Assembly (NCBI GenBank): GCA_003157015.1
Contig: PMIJ01000118.1
Span: forward strand, 1 to 32,670
Length of the DNA: 32,670 nucleotides
Source of the DNA: Bacteroidales bacterium
Lineage (GTDB): Bacteria > Bacteroidota > Bacteroidia > Bacteroidales > VadinHA17
Direction: 5' to 3'
Shown: positions 17,843 through 25,345 of the stretch, piece by piece
Layout: every line of letters starts with the position of its first letter
How positions within the stretch are numbered: the stretch's first letter is position 1
Program-made: the position numbers and the translations under genes
The notes under the pieces: generated by a model
What the model was told of the DNA's origin: nothing
What the model saw: only the letters and a program-made list of their open reading frames with translations
Databases searched by the model: none

Positions 17843-17965
17843 ACCTGCAAAATTACAAAATTCAAATAAAATTACATTTTTTAAGTTAAAAGAAAATCTC
17901 TGCAAATTCCAAAGAATCATTGATTTTGACTTTGTAGAGCTCGCACTAACGTTCTTGGTTCTTCG

Positions 17966-18039
17966 TTTACCCCGGCCCCAAGGGGAGCGAAGAAAATCAA
18001 TTTACTCCCATTGGGGATGGGGTAAATAAATTGATTTTC
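17966..18039. repeat. Interlocked inverted repeats (A-B-A'-B'), probable dispersed palindromic element
   Basis: Arm A (17966-17981, TTTACCCCGGCCCCAA) pairs with A' (18011-18026, 14 of 16 bases). Arm B (17992-18004, GAAAATCAATTTA) pairs perfectly with B' (18027-18039). The order A-B-A'-B' means the two stems cannot nest; they would form a pseudoknot or alternate. Each GC-rich arm also holds its own small hairpin (CCCC-AA-GGGG). It lies between the stop of the outer-membrane protein gene and the AraC gene. It may be an intergenic repeat like others in Bacteroidota, or a transcription end signal. Confidence 0.6.
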
Positions 18040-18083
18040 AAGCGATTTAGGGCTTAATCCTCGTGATTTCCAATAGTAAAATT

Positions 18084-18860
18084 TCATTTTTTAACATAAC
18101 TACTATTGAAAGAATAGATCAAACTTGCATTCCAGACAAAGTCTTTATGTCCTGGAACGTCCGATTTAATTGTTTTGTTACCGAATACGGAGAATAAAAC
18201 CGGGAAGTTTTTTCTTGCCAGTATCAATGTCGAGGTTACATTGTATCCGTCATTCCTGTTTATTCTTAAATAGTAAATCTGTGGCATGTAACTCAGAAAG
18301 AACTTATCTGATAACTTAATATTTGAAAAATTCATATTTAACATACCAAAGTGGGTATTTCTTACATACTCGTTATCAAAACCATATGAATAGAGGTAAT
18401 ACAAGCCGACACTGATTTTTTTTGTCAGAAAATAATTGGGAGTAAATTCTCCTGCAAGGTACCGCTGAGTAACAATGTTATCTTTGGATTCTCCGTTTGT
18501 TACAACGGACAAGGTTGAATATGACAGTGACTCATGTACCCCAACCCTGACAAAGAACTTAGAGGTATTTACTAATTTATACCGCCACCAGAAAAAGAAT
18601 GTCCATGGCTTTCCGTCAAGCGAAAACCGGAATTGCGGCTCAAAGCTGAGTTTTCCCCTTCCCGCTGTAAGATCGAACAAAACAGCAGGTTTGTCAATTG
18701 AAAAAGTAGGGATCAGTGAAATCCCGTTGTTGGTAACTGTTACTGCACCACCAAAATAGTTGTCAACTTTTGTACTGTCACTCTTTTGAGAAAAAGCTAA
18801 AAGAGAAAGACTAAAAAGAACAAATAACAGGAATGCAATTTTGCAAAGATTTTTTTTCAT
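18084..18860 (-). CDS. Predicted outer-membrane beta-barrel protein, unknown function
   Basis: A 258-residue protein with a signal peptide (KIAFLLFVLFSLSLLAFSQ, cleavage at about 24-25). The mature sequence consists of alternating amphipathic strands rich in aromatic residues (GRGKLSFEPQFRFSLDG, WTFFFWWRYKLVNTSKFFV, ISVGLYYLYSYGFDN, FFLSYMPQIYYLRINRNDG, VWNASLIYSFNSSYVKK). This is a typical 8- to 12-stranded outer-membrane barrel. There is no TonB plug or enzyme motif. It is 158 bp from the msrB gene on the same strand. The barrel call is structural inference; the family name is not recognised. Confidence 0.75.
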   Translation of the reverse strand: MKKNLCKIAFLLFVLFSLSLLAFSQKSDSTKVDNYFGGAVTVTNNGISLIPTFSIDKPAVLFDLTAGRGKLSFEPQFRFSLDGKPWTFFFWWRYKLVNTSKFFVRVGVHESLSYSTLSVVTNGESKDNIVTQRYLAGEFTPNYFLTKKISVGLYYLYSYGFDNEYVRNTHFGMLNMNFSNIKLSDKFFLSYMPQIYYLRINRNDGYNVTSTLILARKNFPVLFSVFGNKTIKSDVPGHKDFVWNASLIYSFNSSYVKK

Positions 18861-19018
18861 CAGCTTGTTTACTAATTATTTCAAGCTGCAAAAAAATCTT
18901 ATTTATACGCCTTTTCATAACTAATTTCAAAGCATTAATTACGATTTTCAAATAATCTGTAATTTTTATGCCCTGAATTAATCTTCGGCTGATTTCAGCA
19001 GGCAAATATTTCAGTTTT

Positions 19019-19576
19019 CTATTTCTTGTCCGGGATGAAATCCAAAGCAACTGAATTCATGCAATATCGTTTCCCGGTTGGTGGCGGACCGTCATCAAAT
19101 ATATGTCCTAAATGTCCTCCGCATCGGCCGCAAAGAACTTCAGTCCGTATAATACCTAAAGAATTATCTGATCTGAGTATTGTACTTTTAATATCATCCT
19201 GCTCAAAGAAGCTTGGCCATCCGCATGTACTGGCAAATTTTGCTTCGGAACGGAATAATTTTCTGCCGCAGGCAGCACAATAATAAGTTCCTTTTATATC
19301 TGCATTCCAGTATTTGCCGGTGAACGGTCTTTCGGTTGCAGCATGTCTCGATACCTCATACAGATCTTCAGGCAGTATCTTTTTCCACTCAGCATCAGTA
19401 ATATTCAGTTTTGTCGTATCGGTGTTGGAATAGTAAGGGTTATTTGGTTTACCGATGGAATTCATATTCATAGCAGTCTGATTAAGGTTTTTATTTTGTC
19501 CACAGGCATTTACTGTAAGCACTAAGAAAAGCGATAACAGGAAGATCCTGATTGATTCTATTTTAATATCTTTCAT
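19019..19576 (-). CDS. msrB: Peptide-methionine (R)-S-oxide reductase, lipoprotein form
   Basis: A 185-residue MsrB that reduces the R form of methionine sulfoxide in oxidised proteins. The zinc-binding CxxC pairs are CAACGRKLF and CGRCGGHLGH. STCGWPSF and the catalytic RYCMNSVALDF are present, so the enzyme appears intact. The N-terminus (MKDIKIESIRIFLLSLFLVL..., C25) is a lipoprotein-type leader with an unusual Asn at -2 of the lipobox, implying a periplasm-facing, membrane-anchored enzyme. The start at 19576 is chosen over the ATG at 19609 because it gives a normal leader. It follows msrA by 89 bp in the same direction, forming a periplasmic methionine-repair pair. Confidence 0.93.
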   Translation of the reverse strand: MKDIKIESIRIFLLSLFLVLTVNACGQNKNLNQTAMNMNSIGKPNNPYYSNTDTTKLNITDAEWKKILPEDLYEVSRHAATERPFTGKYWNADIKGTYYCAACGRKLFRSEAKFASTCGWPSFFEQDDIKSTILRSDNSLGIIRTEVLCGRCGGHLGHIFDDGPPPTGKRYCMNSVALDFIPDKK

Positions 19577-19665
19577 AATGAAACGGTATTTAATTGGTCC
19601 TGATATCATTTAGCCAGAATCAGTGAAGAAATTTACGTGAACATCTGTTTTAAATTGTGGCCACC

Positions 19666-20376
19666 TTATTTCTTTAACCGGTCCTTAAACAGCTTTTCAA
19701 ATTTTTCCAGTTTAGGTTGTATTACCAATCTGCAATAAGGCGCCTGCTTATTCTGGTTATAATAATCCTGATGATAATCTTCCGCCTTATAAAAGCTGGT
19801 GAATAGGGCCAACTGTGTAACTATAGGTTTTGCATATACATGTTCATTATTTAAGTCATCAATAATACTTTTGGCAATGTTTAGCTGTTGGTCATTCCGG
19901 TAAAAAATTACTGACCGGTATTGCGGACCTGCGTCATCGCCCTGTTTATTCAACGATGTCGGATCGTGCACAGTAAAAAAGACTTTCAGGATTTCGTCCA
20001 CAGAAGTCTTTGAATTATTAAAAGTGATCTGCACGACCTCTGCGTGTCCGGTACTTCCCGTGCATACTTCCCTGTATGACGGATTCTTCACAGTACCTCC
20101 TGAAAAGCCTGATTCTACCTTTATTACCCCGTCCAGCATTTCATAAACTGCTTCCACGCACCAAAAACATCCTCCCCCCAGGGTAATAGTGTCGAAAGAT
20201 GATGTATTACCCAGTTGATCCGATACTTTATCCACCGGAATCAAATTATTTTTGTTTGCCATATTAATTTTTTTATTAGTTGTTTCACCACATGCGACTG
20301 AGATGAGTGAAAAAATAGTTATCAGTTGAAAAAAGATAGCAAGTGATGTTGCTTTGTTCTTTTTAATAGTATTCAT
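19666..20376 (-). CDS. msrA: Peptide-methionine (S)-S-oxide reductase, lipoprotein form
   Basis: A 236-residue MsrA that reduces the S form of methionine sulfoxide. GCFWC at 69-73 holds the catalytic Cys70. SGFSGGTVKNPSYREVCTG, HAEVVQITF, FFTVHDPTSLNKQGDDAGPQ, YRSVIFY and AEDYHQDY are all the standard MsrA motifs. The leader (ATSLAIFFQLITIFSLISVAC, C29) is a lipobox, so the enzyme is placed on the periplasmic side. The start at 20376 is preferred because AGAAG lies 7 nt upstream; an ATG at 20400 is also possible. It is the first gene of the msrA-msrB pair. Confidence 0.93.
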   Translation of the reverse strand: MNTIKKNKATSLAIFFQLITIFSLISVACGETTNKKINMANKNNLIPVDKVSDQLGNTSSFDTITLGGGCFWCVEAVYEMLDGVIKVESGFSGGTVKNPSYREVCTGSTGHAEVVQITFNNSKTSVDEILKVFFTVHDPTSLNKQGDDAGPQYRSVIFYRNDQQLNIAKSIIDDLNNEHVYAKPIVTQLALFTSFYKAEDYHQDYYNQNKQAPYCRLVIQPKLEKFEKLFKDRLKK

Positions 20377-20513
20377 TTTCACTCTTCTAAAGAGATTCAT
20401 ATAATTAATTTATCTACGTACATAAGATTTATCATTACTAAACAAGAATAATTACTTTATGTTTAAAGATCGGAAGAAACAGTTTCCGGGTTCTGATTTT
20501 TTAAACCCAATCT

Positions 20514-20547
20514 TTTGTGGTGGCCAATTAATCATTTTTTATATTTA
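20514..20547 (+). promoter_or_regulatory. Candidate Bacteroidota promoter upstream of the broken esterase
   Basis: TTTG (20514-20517), a 22-bp spacer and TATATTTA (20540-20547) resemble the -33 TTTG / -7 TAnnTTTG promoter of this phylum, with one mismatch and a spacer one base longer than usual. It lies 57 bp before the esterase start codon. Confidence 0.35.
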
Positions 20548-20604
20548 CCTGCAATTTTTCTATGCCTTCGGATTAAACAAATGCATTAATTATATTATAG
20601 CAAA

Positions 20605-21273
20605 ATGAAACGTATTCTTGTTTTCTTATTAACGATCCTGGCTTTTGCTTCATGTCAGGCTGCCATAGTCGATACAATACAGATATACAGTAAGTCGATG
20701 CAGAAAAATATTAAAGCTGTAATAGTAACGCCCGATAATTATGCCTCTGCAAAAGAACTGCCAGTGGTATATTTACTTCACGGATACAGGGGGAATCACC
20801 TCGATTGGATAACCAAGGCCAAAGGTTTTGAGAAAGCTGCCGATCAGTAAAACCTGATCATTGTTTGCCCTGATGGTGGCTTTGGCAGCTGGTATTGGAA
20901 TAGTCCGGTTGACCCGAAATCACTATACGAAACCTTTGTATCGGACGAGCTGGTAAGAGCAATTGATGCAAAATATAAAACCATTAAAGACCGCACAGGA
21001 CGTGGAATAACAGGTCTGAGCATGGGTGGACATGGAGCCCTGTACCTGGCTTTCAAACATCAGGATGTTTTCGGAGCGGCCGGAAGCATGAGCGGGGGAG
21101 TCGATATCCGTCCTTCCCGAATAACTGGGATATAGCGAAACAGCTCGGGACATATGCAGAACAACCTGAGCGCTGGGAAAAGAACACCCCGTTTGGGTGC
21201 GCACACCTGGCCCTATTGGACCAATGCTGTGAAATACCAGTTGCTTTTTATGAGGAAAGATTGGTTCGGTTAA
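20605..21273 (+). pseudogene. Broken secreted esterase of the S-formylglutathione hydrolase/feruloyl esterase family
   Basis: The signal peptide (MKRILVFLLTILAFASCQA) and esterase start (LPVVYLLHGYRGNHLDW) are intact, but a TAA at 20848-20850 stops the frame after FEKAADQ. The same frame then continues NLIIVCPDGGFGSWYWNSPV..., including the nucleophile motif GLSMGGHGALYL and SMSGGVDIRP. A frameshift near 21115 moves to NNWDIAKQLGTYAEQPERWE. A second break near 21185 jumps to GAHTWPYWTNAVKYQLLF, the family's catalytic-His ending. About 50-60 residues that normally carry the catalytic Asp are missing between these last two parts. One stop, two frame breaks and a deletion make it non-functional. 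The parent enzyme (Esterase_D, PF00756) would be a secreted acyl-sugar or xylan esterase. Confidence 0.88.
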
Positions 21274-21372
21274 TTGTTTTCGATGGGTCTTATTCATGCG
21301 ATTGATGTTAAGACCGTTAATTTAAGTTATTCCCTATATCAAACCTTTGGAATCAGGCGGTTTACTCCGCAT

Positions 21373-21876
21373 TCATCTGTAGGTAATATCCAGAATTTCA
21401 TAAACAATATCTTCTTTTGCCCGTTTCAGAACAACTTTGTCCCCGGTTTTTTTATTTATCAATGATTTAGCAAAAGGTGAGATAAAGGAGATCTTTCCTT
21501 TGGAGATATCAGCCTCATCGACACCCACAATCTGAAAAGTCTGAATGCTATCTGATGCTTCCGTTTTGAGAGTTACCGAAGCGCCGAACCTTATTTCATT
21601 TTGCGGTTGCTCATTCAGATTAACTATCGTGGCTTCAGCGATTCTGCTGTTCAGAAGCTGTAATTTGGCATTGATATAGTTCAGCGCTATCCGTTTCTCA
21701 TTCTCACTTGTGCCGCCCAGGCTGTCTTTTTCATTGATCAGCGCCTGTTTTTCAGCCAATAGCTGATCCATACCTGCCCGGGTAACGAAGTTTGCTACTC
21801 CTTCAGGTAAATAAGCCCTCTGGGGTACAATCGGAATTTCTTCCTGATCGTCTTCTTTAACAAATCCTCTGCTCAT
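21373..21876 (-). CDS. GreA/GreB-family transcription elongation factor
   Basis: A 167-residue cytoplasmic protein. After a charged, phylum-specific N-terminus (MSRGFVKEDDQEEIPIVPQR), residues about 30-90 form the coiled-coil finger (AGMDQLLAEKQALINEKDSL, TSENEKRIALNYINAKLQLL). The SEN motif of Gre factors is retained, but the acidic tip residues are not clearly placed. The C-terminal FKBP-like domain is standard: IRFGASVTLKTEASDSIQTF, QIVGVDEADISKGKISFISP, FAKSLINKKTGDKVVLK. Gre proteins bind the RNA polymerase secondary channel and restart backtracked complexes. The short, shifted N-terminus resembles the GreB-related second copy many Bacteroidota have. It lies alone, with a terminator separating it from the upstream small gene. 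Confidence 0.88.
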   Translation of the reverse strand: MSRGFVKEDDQEEIPIVPQRAYLPEGVANFVTRAGMDQLLAEKQALINEKDSLGGTSENEKRIALNYINAKLQLLNSRIAEATIVNLNEQPQNEIRFGASVTLKTEASDSIQTFQIVGVDEADISKGKISFISPFAKSLINKKTGDKVVLKRAKEDIVYEILDITYR

Positions 21877-22036
21877 TGCTCATTAAGTTTAATCATTGCC
21901 TTCCTTTCATGGAGCGCAGATATGGACCTCTAAATTAACTATAAAAGGTTAATCTTGCCAATTATAGTCAAATTCCGTTTCATCCCGGATAATAAAGGTG
22001 GGGACTTTTCACCTCGCAGAAAATGGATATCCTTAC

Positions 22037-22081
22037 AAAAAAAAGTGGTCAGTGATTCCGGAAGGCGAATATACTGACCAC
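22037..22081 (-). terminator. Rho-independent terminator for the 39-residue gene
   Basis: On the minus strand a perfect 9-bp stem (GTGGTCAGT/ACTGACCAC, arms at 22073-22081 and 22045-22053) with a 19-nt loop is followed directly by eight T residues (A-run at 22037-22044). It lies 115 nt after the stop of the small gene at 22196 and before the Gre factor start. Confidence 0.75.
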
Positions 22082-22195
22082 AGATAGCAGTGTGATTTTA
22101 CAGGATTTTGAAGAAGTTTATATGAGAAATTATTATCTAAATTTGAATTAACTTGGGATATTGTTTTTCATAGCTGTCCGTGTTAGCAGTAGGTG

Positions 22196-22315
22196 TTATT
22201 TTTTATTTCCGAATAAAGCATCAAGTTCCTTTTTTTTCAAATCTAGTTGATCATCTATTCGCTGCTTTGCTTTTTCAGTTAAGGTTAGTTCTTTAAAAAG
22301 TTGTATAAAGTGCAT
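22196..22315 (-). CDS. Very small protein, 39 residues, helical, unknown
   Basis: A 39-codon frame starting MHFIQLFKELTLTEKAKQRI and ending KKELDALFGNKK. It is highly charged with a heptad-like pattern (LTEKAKQRIDDQLDLKKKEL), suggesting one long alpha-helix or coiled coil. There is no signal peptide. The frame is closed by a stop six codons before the ATG, so this is the full length. Support for a real gene comes from the flanks: a perfect 8-bp palindrome lies 31-50 bp before the start and a strong terminator lies 115 bp after the stop. The sequence between these and the neighbours has no other frame. Function unknown; it might be a small regulator or partner of a larger protein. Confidence 0.55.
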   Translation of the reverse strand: MHFIQLFKELTLTEKAKQRIDDQLDLKKKELDALFGNKK

Positions 22316-22345
22316 AATATCATTAAATTAACCATAACTTGCTTA

Positions 22346-22365
22346 TATGTGTAAAAGTACACATA
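22346..22365. promoter_or_regulatory. Palindrome upstream of the 39-residue gene
   Basis: TATGTGTAaaagTACACATA is a perfect 8-bp inverted repeat with a 4-nt centre, 31 bp before the small gene's ATG. On the minus strand it contains TACTTTTA, close to the TAnnTTTG -7 element. That makes it a plausible operator over the promoter. The hairpin could alternatively act in the mRNA leader. Confidence 0.45.
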
Positions 22366-22763
22366 ATAAAACAAAACAGGTTATTACAAGTACTTTTGAG
22401 ATTTTAATTCCTGCTCAATCCAAATGTAATGTCTTATCTCAAAAAGTATATTATAAGACTTTTTATCTTCTTTGAAACAAAGACCCTGGGAGCAATTTAT
22501 CGCTACTAGTTCGCCAATGTCTAAGTAACGAAAGAAAGTTATGGCTTAAGCTGAATTTATAGTTCCTTGTTTTGATGCTGCTATATTCTCCGGTTCACTT
22601 TTGTTGCTCCTCCAAAAGAAATGAATAACGCTCTGCGGCCTTTGCGGTTAATGGATTTAAACTCATAATAAGTTATTTAACTTTCATAAATATTTGTCAA
22701 CATTTACAACCTGTTCTTTCTTCGACTGTTACTTATGTATATTAATCAACATAAATCCCCGAA
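22366..22763. other. Gene-free stretch
   Basis: No frame with coding character was found on either strand. The only feature noted is one arm of a CTCTGTG-type repeat word (ctctgcggcctttgcggtta, about 22631-22652). The AT-rich last 80 bases presumably carry the promoter of the SDR gene. Confidence 0.5.
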
Positions 22764-23414
22764 ATGAAAAAAATTGTGTTAATCGGAGCAAGCGGCTTTG
22801 TTGGTTCTGCAATTCTAAAGGAAGCACTGGACCGTGGTCATGAAGTTAAGGCGGTTGTCCGTAAGCCGGAAAAGATAACCATAGTGCACAAAAACCTGGT
22901 GGTCATGCAAGGTGATGTGTCAAATAGTGATAAAGTAGCTGAAATTTGCAAAGGTGCTGATACTGTTATAAGTGCCTACAATCCCGGGTGGCAGAATCCG
23001 GATATCGTGGGGGAGACTACCAGGGTTTACCGGGCAATAATTAAAGGAATCAGGAAGTCGGGAGTTAAGCGGTTACTCGTTACAGGCGGTGCGGGGTCGC
23101 TTTTTGTTTCACCCGGGAAAAGACTGATGGATGCCGGAGTAATGCCTGAATCATTCCTGCCTGCAGTAAGAGCACTGGCAGAAATTTATTTTGTTGATCT
23201 GATGGCTGAAAAGAGCATCGACTGGGTATTTTTCTCTCCGGCAGGAAATCTGGAACCGGGTTATCGAACGGGGAAATTTCGTCTTGGTAAAGATGATCTC
23301 ATTGTTAATGAAGCAGGAGAGAGTAAAATATCTGTACAGGATTATGCTGTGGCGATGATCGATGAGGTTGAAAAACCAGCTCATCACCATGAAAGGTTCA
23401 CTATTGGTTATTAA
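22764..23414 (+). CDS. NAD(P)-binding SDR-type protein (NmrA/YwnB-like)
   Basis: A 216-residue atypical short-chain dehydrogenase with one Rossmann domain. GASGFVG (8-14) is the GxxGxxG nucleotide loop. MQGDVSNSDKVAEICKGAD places the Asp that contacts the adenine, and TGGAGSLFVSPGKRLMD is characteristic of the YwnB/flavin-reductase-like NmrA group. SIDWVFFSPAGNLEPGYRTG and SVQDYAVAMIDEVEKP complete the usual C-terminal part. No catalytic Tyr-x3-Lys was found, as is normal for this subgroup. The role may be NADPH sensing or a small-molecule reductase. It is 200 bp upstream of the TetR gene in the same direction, but the TetR gene has its own promoter and operator. Confidence 0.88.
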   Translation: MKKIVLIGASGFVGSAILKEALDRGHEVKAVVRKPEKITIVHKNLVVMQGDVSNSDKVAEICKGADTVISAYNPGWQNPDIVGETTRVYRAIIKGIRKSGVKRLLVTGGAGSLFVSPGKRLMDAGVMPESFLPAVRALAEIYFVDLMAEKSIDWVFFSPAGNLEPGYRTGKFRLGKDDLIVNEAGESKISVQDYAVAMIDEVEKPAHHHERFTIGY

Positions 23415-23557
23415 ATCAATTCCTGAATTTATATTTTGATACTCAGAATTTATTTTAATGTATTATGACTTCCCTCGTATTGAACTATTTAGCAGGGAGG
23501 GATATTAAACGATCAGCTTTTTAAGCAACATTAAAATATTAATTTCTATGATTTGAT

Positions 23558-23587
23558 TTTGTGAATTAAAAATTATATCTATTTTTG
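23558..23587 (+). promoter_or_regulatory. Promoter of the TetR gene
   Basis: TTTG (23558-23561), an 18-bp spacer and TATTTTTG (23580-23587) match the Bacteroidota -33/-7 promoter (TTTG...TAnnTTTG). The predicted transcription start, about 7 bp downstream, falls inside the operator at 23589-23606, which fits autorepression. Confidence 0.6.
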
Positions 23588-23588
23588 C

Positions 23589-23606
23589 ATACCAAACGTT
23601 CAGTAT
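23589..23606. promoter_or_regulatory. TetR operator, copy 1
   Basis: ATACCAAACGTTCAGTAT is an imperfect 18-bp palindrome centred on AACGTT. It lies 8 bp before the TetR start codon and directly after the -7 box. The same word recurs at 24260 with a single base change. Confidence 0.8.
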
Positions 23607-23614
23607 CATTTCAG

Positions 23615-24202
23615 ATGAATGACACAAAAGAATATATAGTAGAACAGGCTTATAAGCTTTTTCTCAGCCATAGTTATGAAGCAGTAACTATCAGTGATAT
23701 CAGTAAAGCGGTTGGACTGACAAAAGGTGCCTTGTACCATCATTTTATTAATAAGGAAGAGGTCTTTAAGGCAGTGATTGATAAACATCTCATTATTGAT
23801 TTAATGGACACTAATGTGAAATACGACTCCCTGCTGCAGTATATTGACGTAAGTATCGAATCTTCCAGAAAAGTCGTTTTTAATACTATCGGATCCAATT
23901 CAAACTTTATTCCCATCAATTACTTATCACTTTTAATTGATGCTCTCAGACATTATCCGGATTTTACTTTGAATAAAGAACGGTTATTCAGTTCGCAGAT
24001 CGAAAAGATAAGAGCCGTATTATATGACGCCGTTGAAAAGCATGAAATCAGGAATGATTTGGATCTTGATATAACAGCAGTAAATTACTTCTCTATAAAC
24101 CTGGGTCTTGCCTCCAACCTTTTTACAAATAAATCGCCATCCCTGGCAATTGATACACTGAAACGCCAGTTATATGAATTTTATAAAATTCTGAAAATCT
24201 GA
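23615..24202 (+). CDS. TetR/AcrR-family repressor of the efflux module
   Basis: A 195-residue regulator. The N-terminal DNA-binding domain is typical TetR: YIVEQAYKLFLSHSYEAVTI at 7-26, then ISDISKAVGLTKGALYHHF at 26-44 and NKEEVFKAVID. The rest is a helical ligand-binding/dimer domain with no conserved residues to name the inducer. The ATG at 23615 is chosen; an in-frame TTG at 23585 would lie upstream of the operator and the predicted transcription start. The gene is followed by a second copy of the operator and then the adaptor and pump genes. It most likely represses itself and the pump until a toxic compound binds. Confidence 0.92.
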   Translation: MNDTKEYIVEQAYKLFLSHSYEAVTISDISKAVGLTKGALYHHFINKEEVFKAVIDKHLIIDLMDTNVKYDSLLQYIDVSIESSRKVVFNTIGSNSNFIPINYLSLLIDALRHYPDFTLNKERLFSSQIEKIRAVLYDAVEKHEIRNDLDLDITAVNYFSINLGLASNLFTNKSPSLAIDTLKRQLYEFYKILKI

Positions 24203-24259
24203 AAATCTGAAATTAATTCCTCAATGCCGGATAAATTGTTATTAATATTTTAATATAAC

Positions 24260-24277
24260 ATACCAAACGTTTAGTAT
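24260..24277. promoter_or_regulatory. TetR operator, copy 2, before the efflux genes
   Basis: ATACCAAACGTTTAGTAT pairs with itself at 16 of 18 positions and differs from copy 1 at one base. It lies 35 bp before the adaptor start codon. The matching -7 region (TAATATAA) is weak. Confidence 0.8.
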
Positions 24278-24312
24278 CTAATGATTTAAAACAACCTATA
24301 ATTACCAATAAG

Positions 24313-25344
24313 ATGAACAAAAACATTTTTTTAATTGCATCATTAAGTCTTCTGGCCGCCTGTCAGCATGGTCAGAACAAGGAAATCCTTAATGATAGAA
24401 ACAAACCCATTAAGGTTACAACAAAAACTATTGAGCTTGTGAAAGATAACACTGAACTGCGCTACAGTGGGACCATTGAACCATCTCAGTCCGTTGCACT
24501 TATGTTCAAAAGTGCAGGCACAGTGGAGAGCGTGTTTGTCGAGGAAGGCGATTTTGTCAAAAAAGGCCAGCCACTGGCAACTGTTAATAAAACCACTTCG
24601 CAAAACTTTTATAATGCTTCAAAGGCTTCATATGACCAGGCAAAAGATGCTTATGACCGTTTGAAAACAGTTCATGATAAAGGAAGTCTGACAGACATTA
24701 AATGGGTAGAAATGGAGACAAAGCTGAAACAGGCTGAGTCGCAGATGCAGATTACCAGTTCAAGTCTGGATGACTGTACTTTACGTTCCCCGGATAACGG
24801 CATGATCGGTCGCCGTGATGTTGAACCCGGACAATCTGTGCCGGGAATTTCATCGCCCTTTGTACTGGTGAAAATAGACAAGATTATGGTGAAAGTTTCG
24901 GTGCCTGAAAATGAGATCGGCAAAATCAGCAAAGGGATGAAGGCCTCATTTTCTCTATCGGCCCTGGAGAACCAAACGTTTAGCGGCGTTGTGAACAAAG
25001 TAGGTATTGTTGCTGACAGGATCTCCCGCACATATGATGTTAAAATTCTTGCTGATAATCCTGGTAATAAAATTAAACCCGGTATGGTTTGCGATGTAAT
25101 ACTTTATCTCAGCCATGAGCCAGTTTCGCTGGTGGTGCCATATAAAGCGGTAAATAAAGACAATGATGGTAAAGCATTCGTTTTTGTCGTCTCTCCGGAT
25201 GGCACAAGAGTGATAAAGCAAATTATAACGGTTGGTAACTATCATGAATCGGGTATTGAAGTGTTAAGTGGCCTGACTCCCGGACAGGTTGTAGTAAGCG
25301 AAGGATGTGAGAAGTTATCGGATAACAGCTTAATCAGTTTGTAG
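24313..25344 (+). CDS. RND efflux periplasmic adaptor (membrane fusion protein), lipoprotein
   Basis: A 343-residue HlyD/AcrA-type adaptor. The lipobox SLLAAC (C17) anchors it on the periplasmic side of a membrane. Domains in order: first half of the barrel-sandwich hybrid (VALMFKSAGTVESVFVEEGD, FVKKGQPLATV), a short alpha-hairpin (about residues 98-150), the second half (LRSPDNGMIGRRDVEPGQSV), the beta-barrel (VKVSVPENEIGKISKGMKA) and the membrane-proximal domain (VVPYKAVNKDNDGKAFVFVV). It should bridge the RND pump to the TolC portion. Its stop and the next start are separated by one base, so the two are translated together. The core sequence of the operator (ACCAAACGTTTAG) also occurs inside this gene at 24971-24983. 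Confidence 0.93.
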   Translation: MNKNIFLIASLSLLAACQHGQNKEILNDRNKPIKVTTKTIELVKDNTELRYSGTIEPSQSVALMFKSAGTVESVFVEEGDFVKKGQPLATVNKTTSQNFYNASKASYDQAKDAYDRLKTVHDKGSLTDIKWVEMETKLKQAESQMQITSSSLDDCTLRSPDNGMIGRRDVEPGQSVPGISSPFVLVKIDKIMVKVSVPENEIGKISKGMKASFSLSALENQTFSGVVNKVGIVADRISRTYDVKILADNPGNKIKPGMVCDVILYLSHEPVSLVVPYKAVNKDNDGKAFVFVVSPDGTRVIKQIITVGNYHESGIEVLSGLTPGQVVVSEGCEKLSDNSLISL

Positions 25345-25345
25345 T

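Noticed and set aside
21286..21315. 7-bp hairpin GGTCTTA/TAAGACC after the broken esterase, considered as its terminator
   Set aside because: The loop is 16 nt and no T-run follows; it may be a decayed terminator but cannot be supported.
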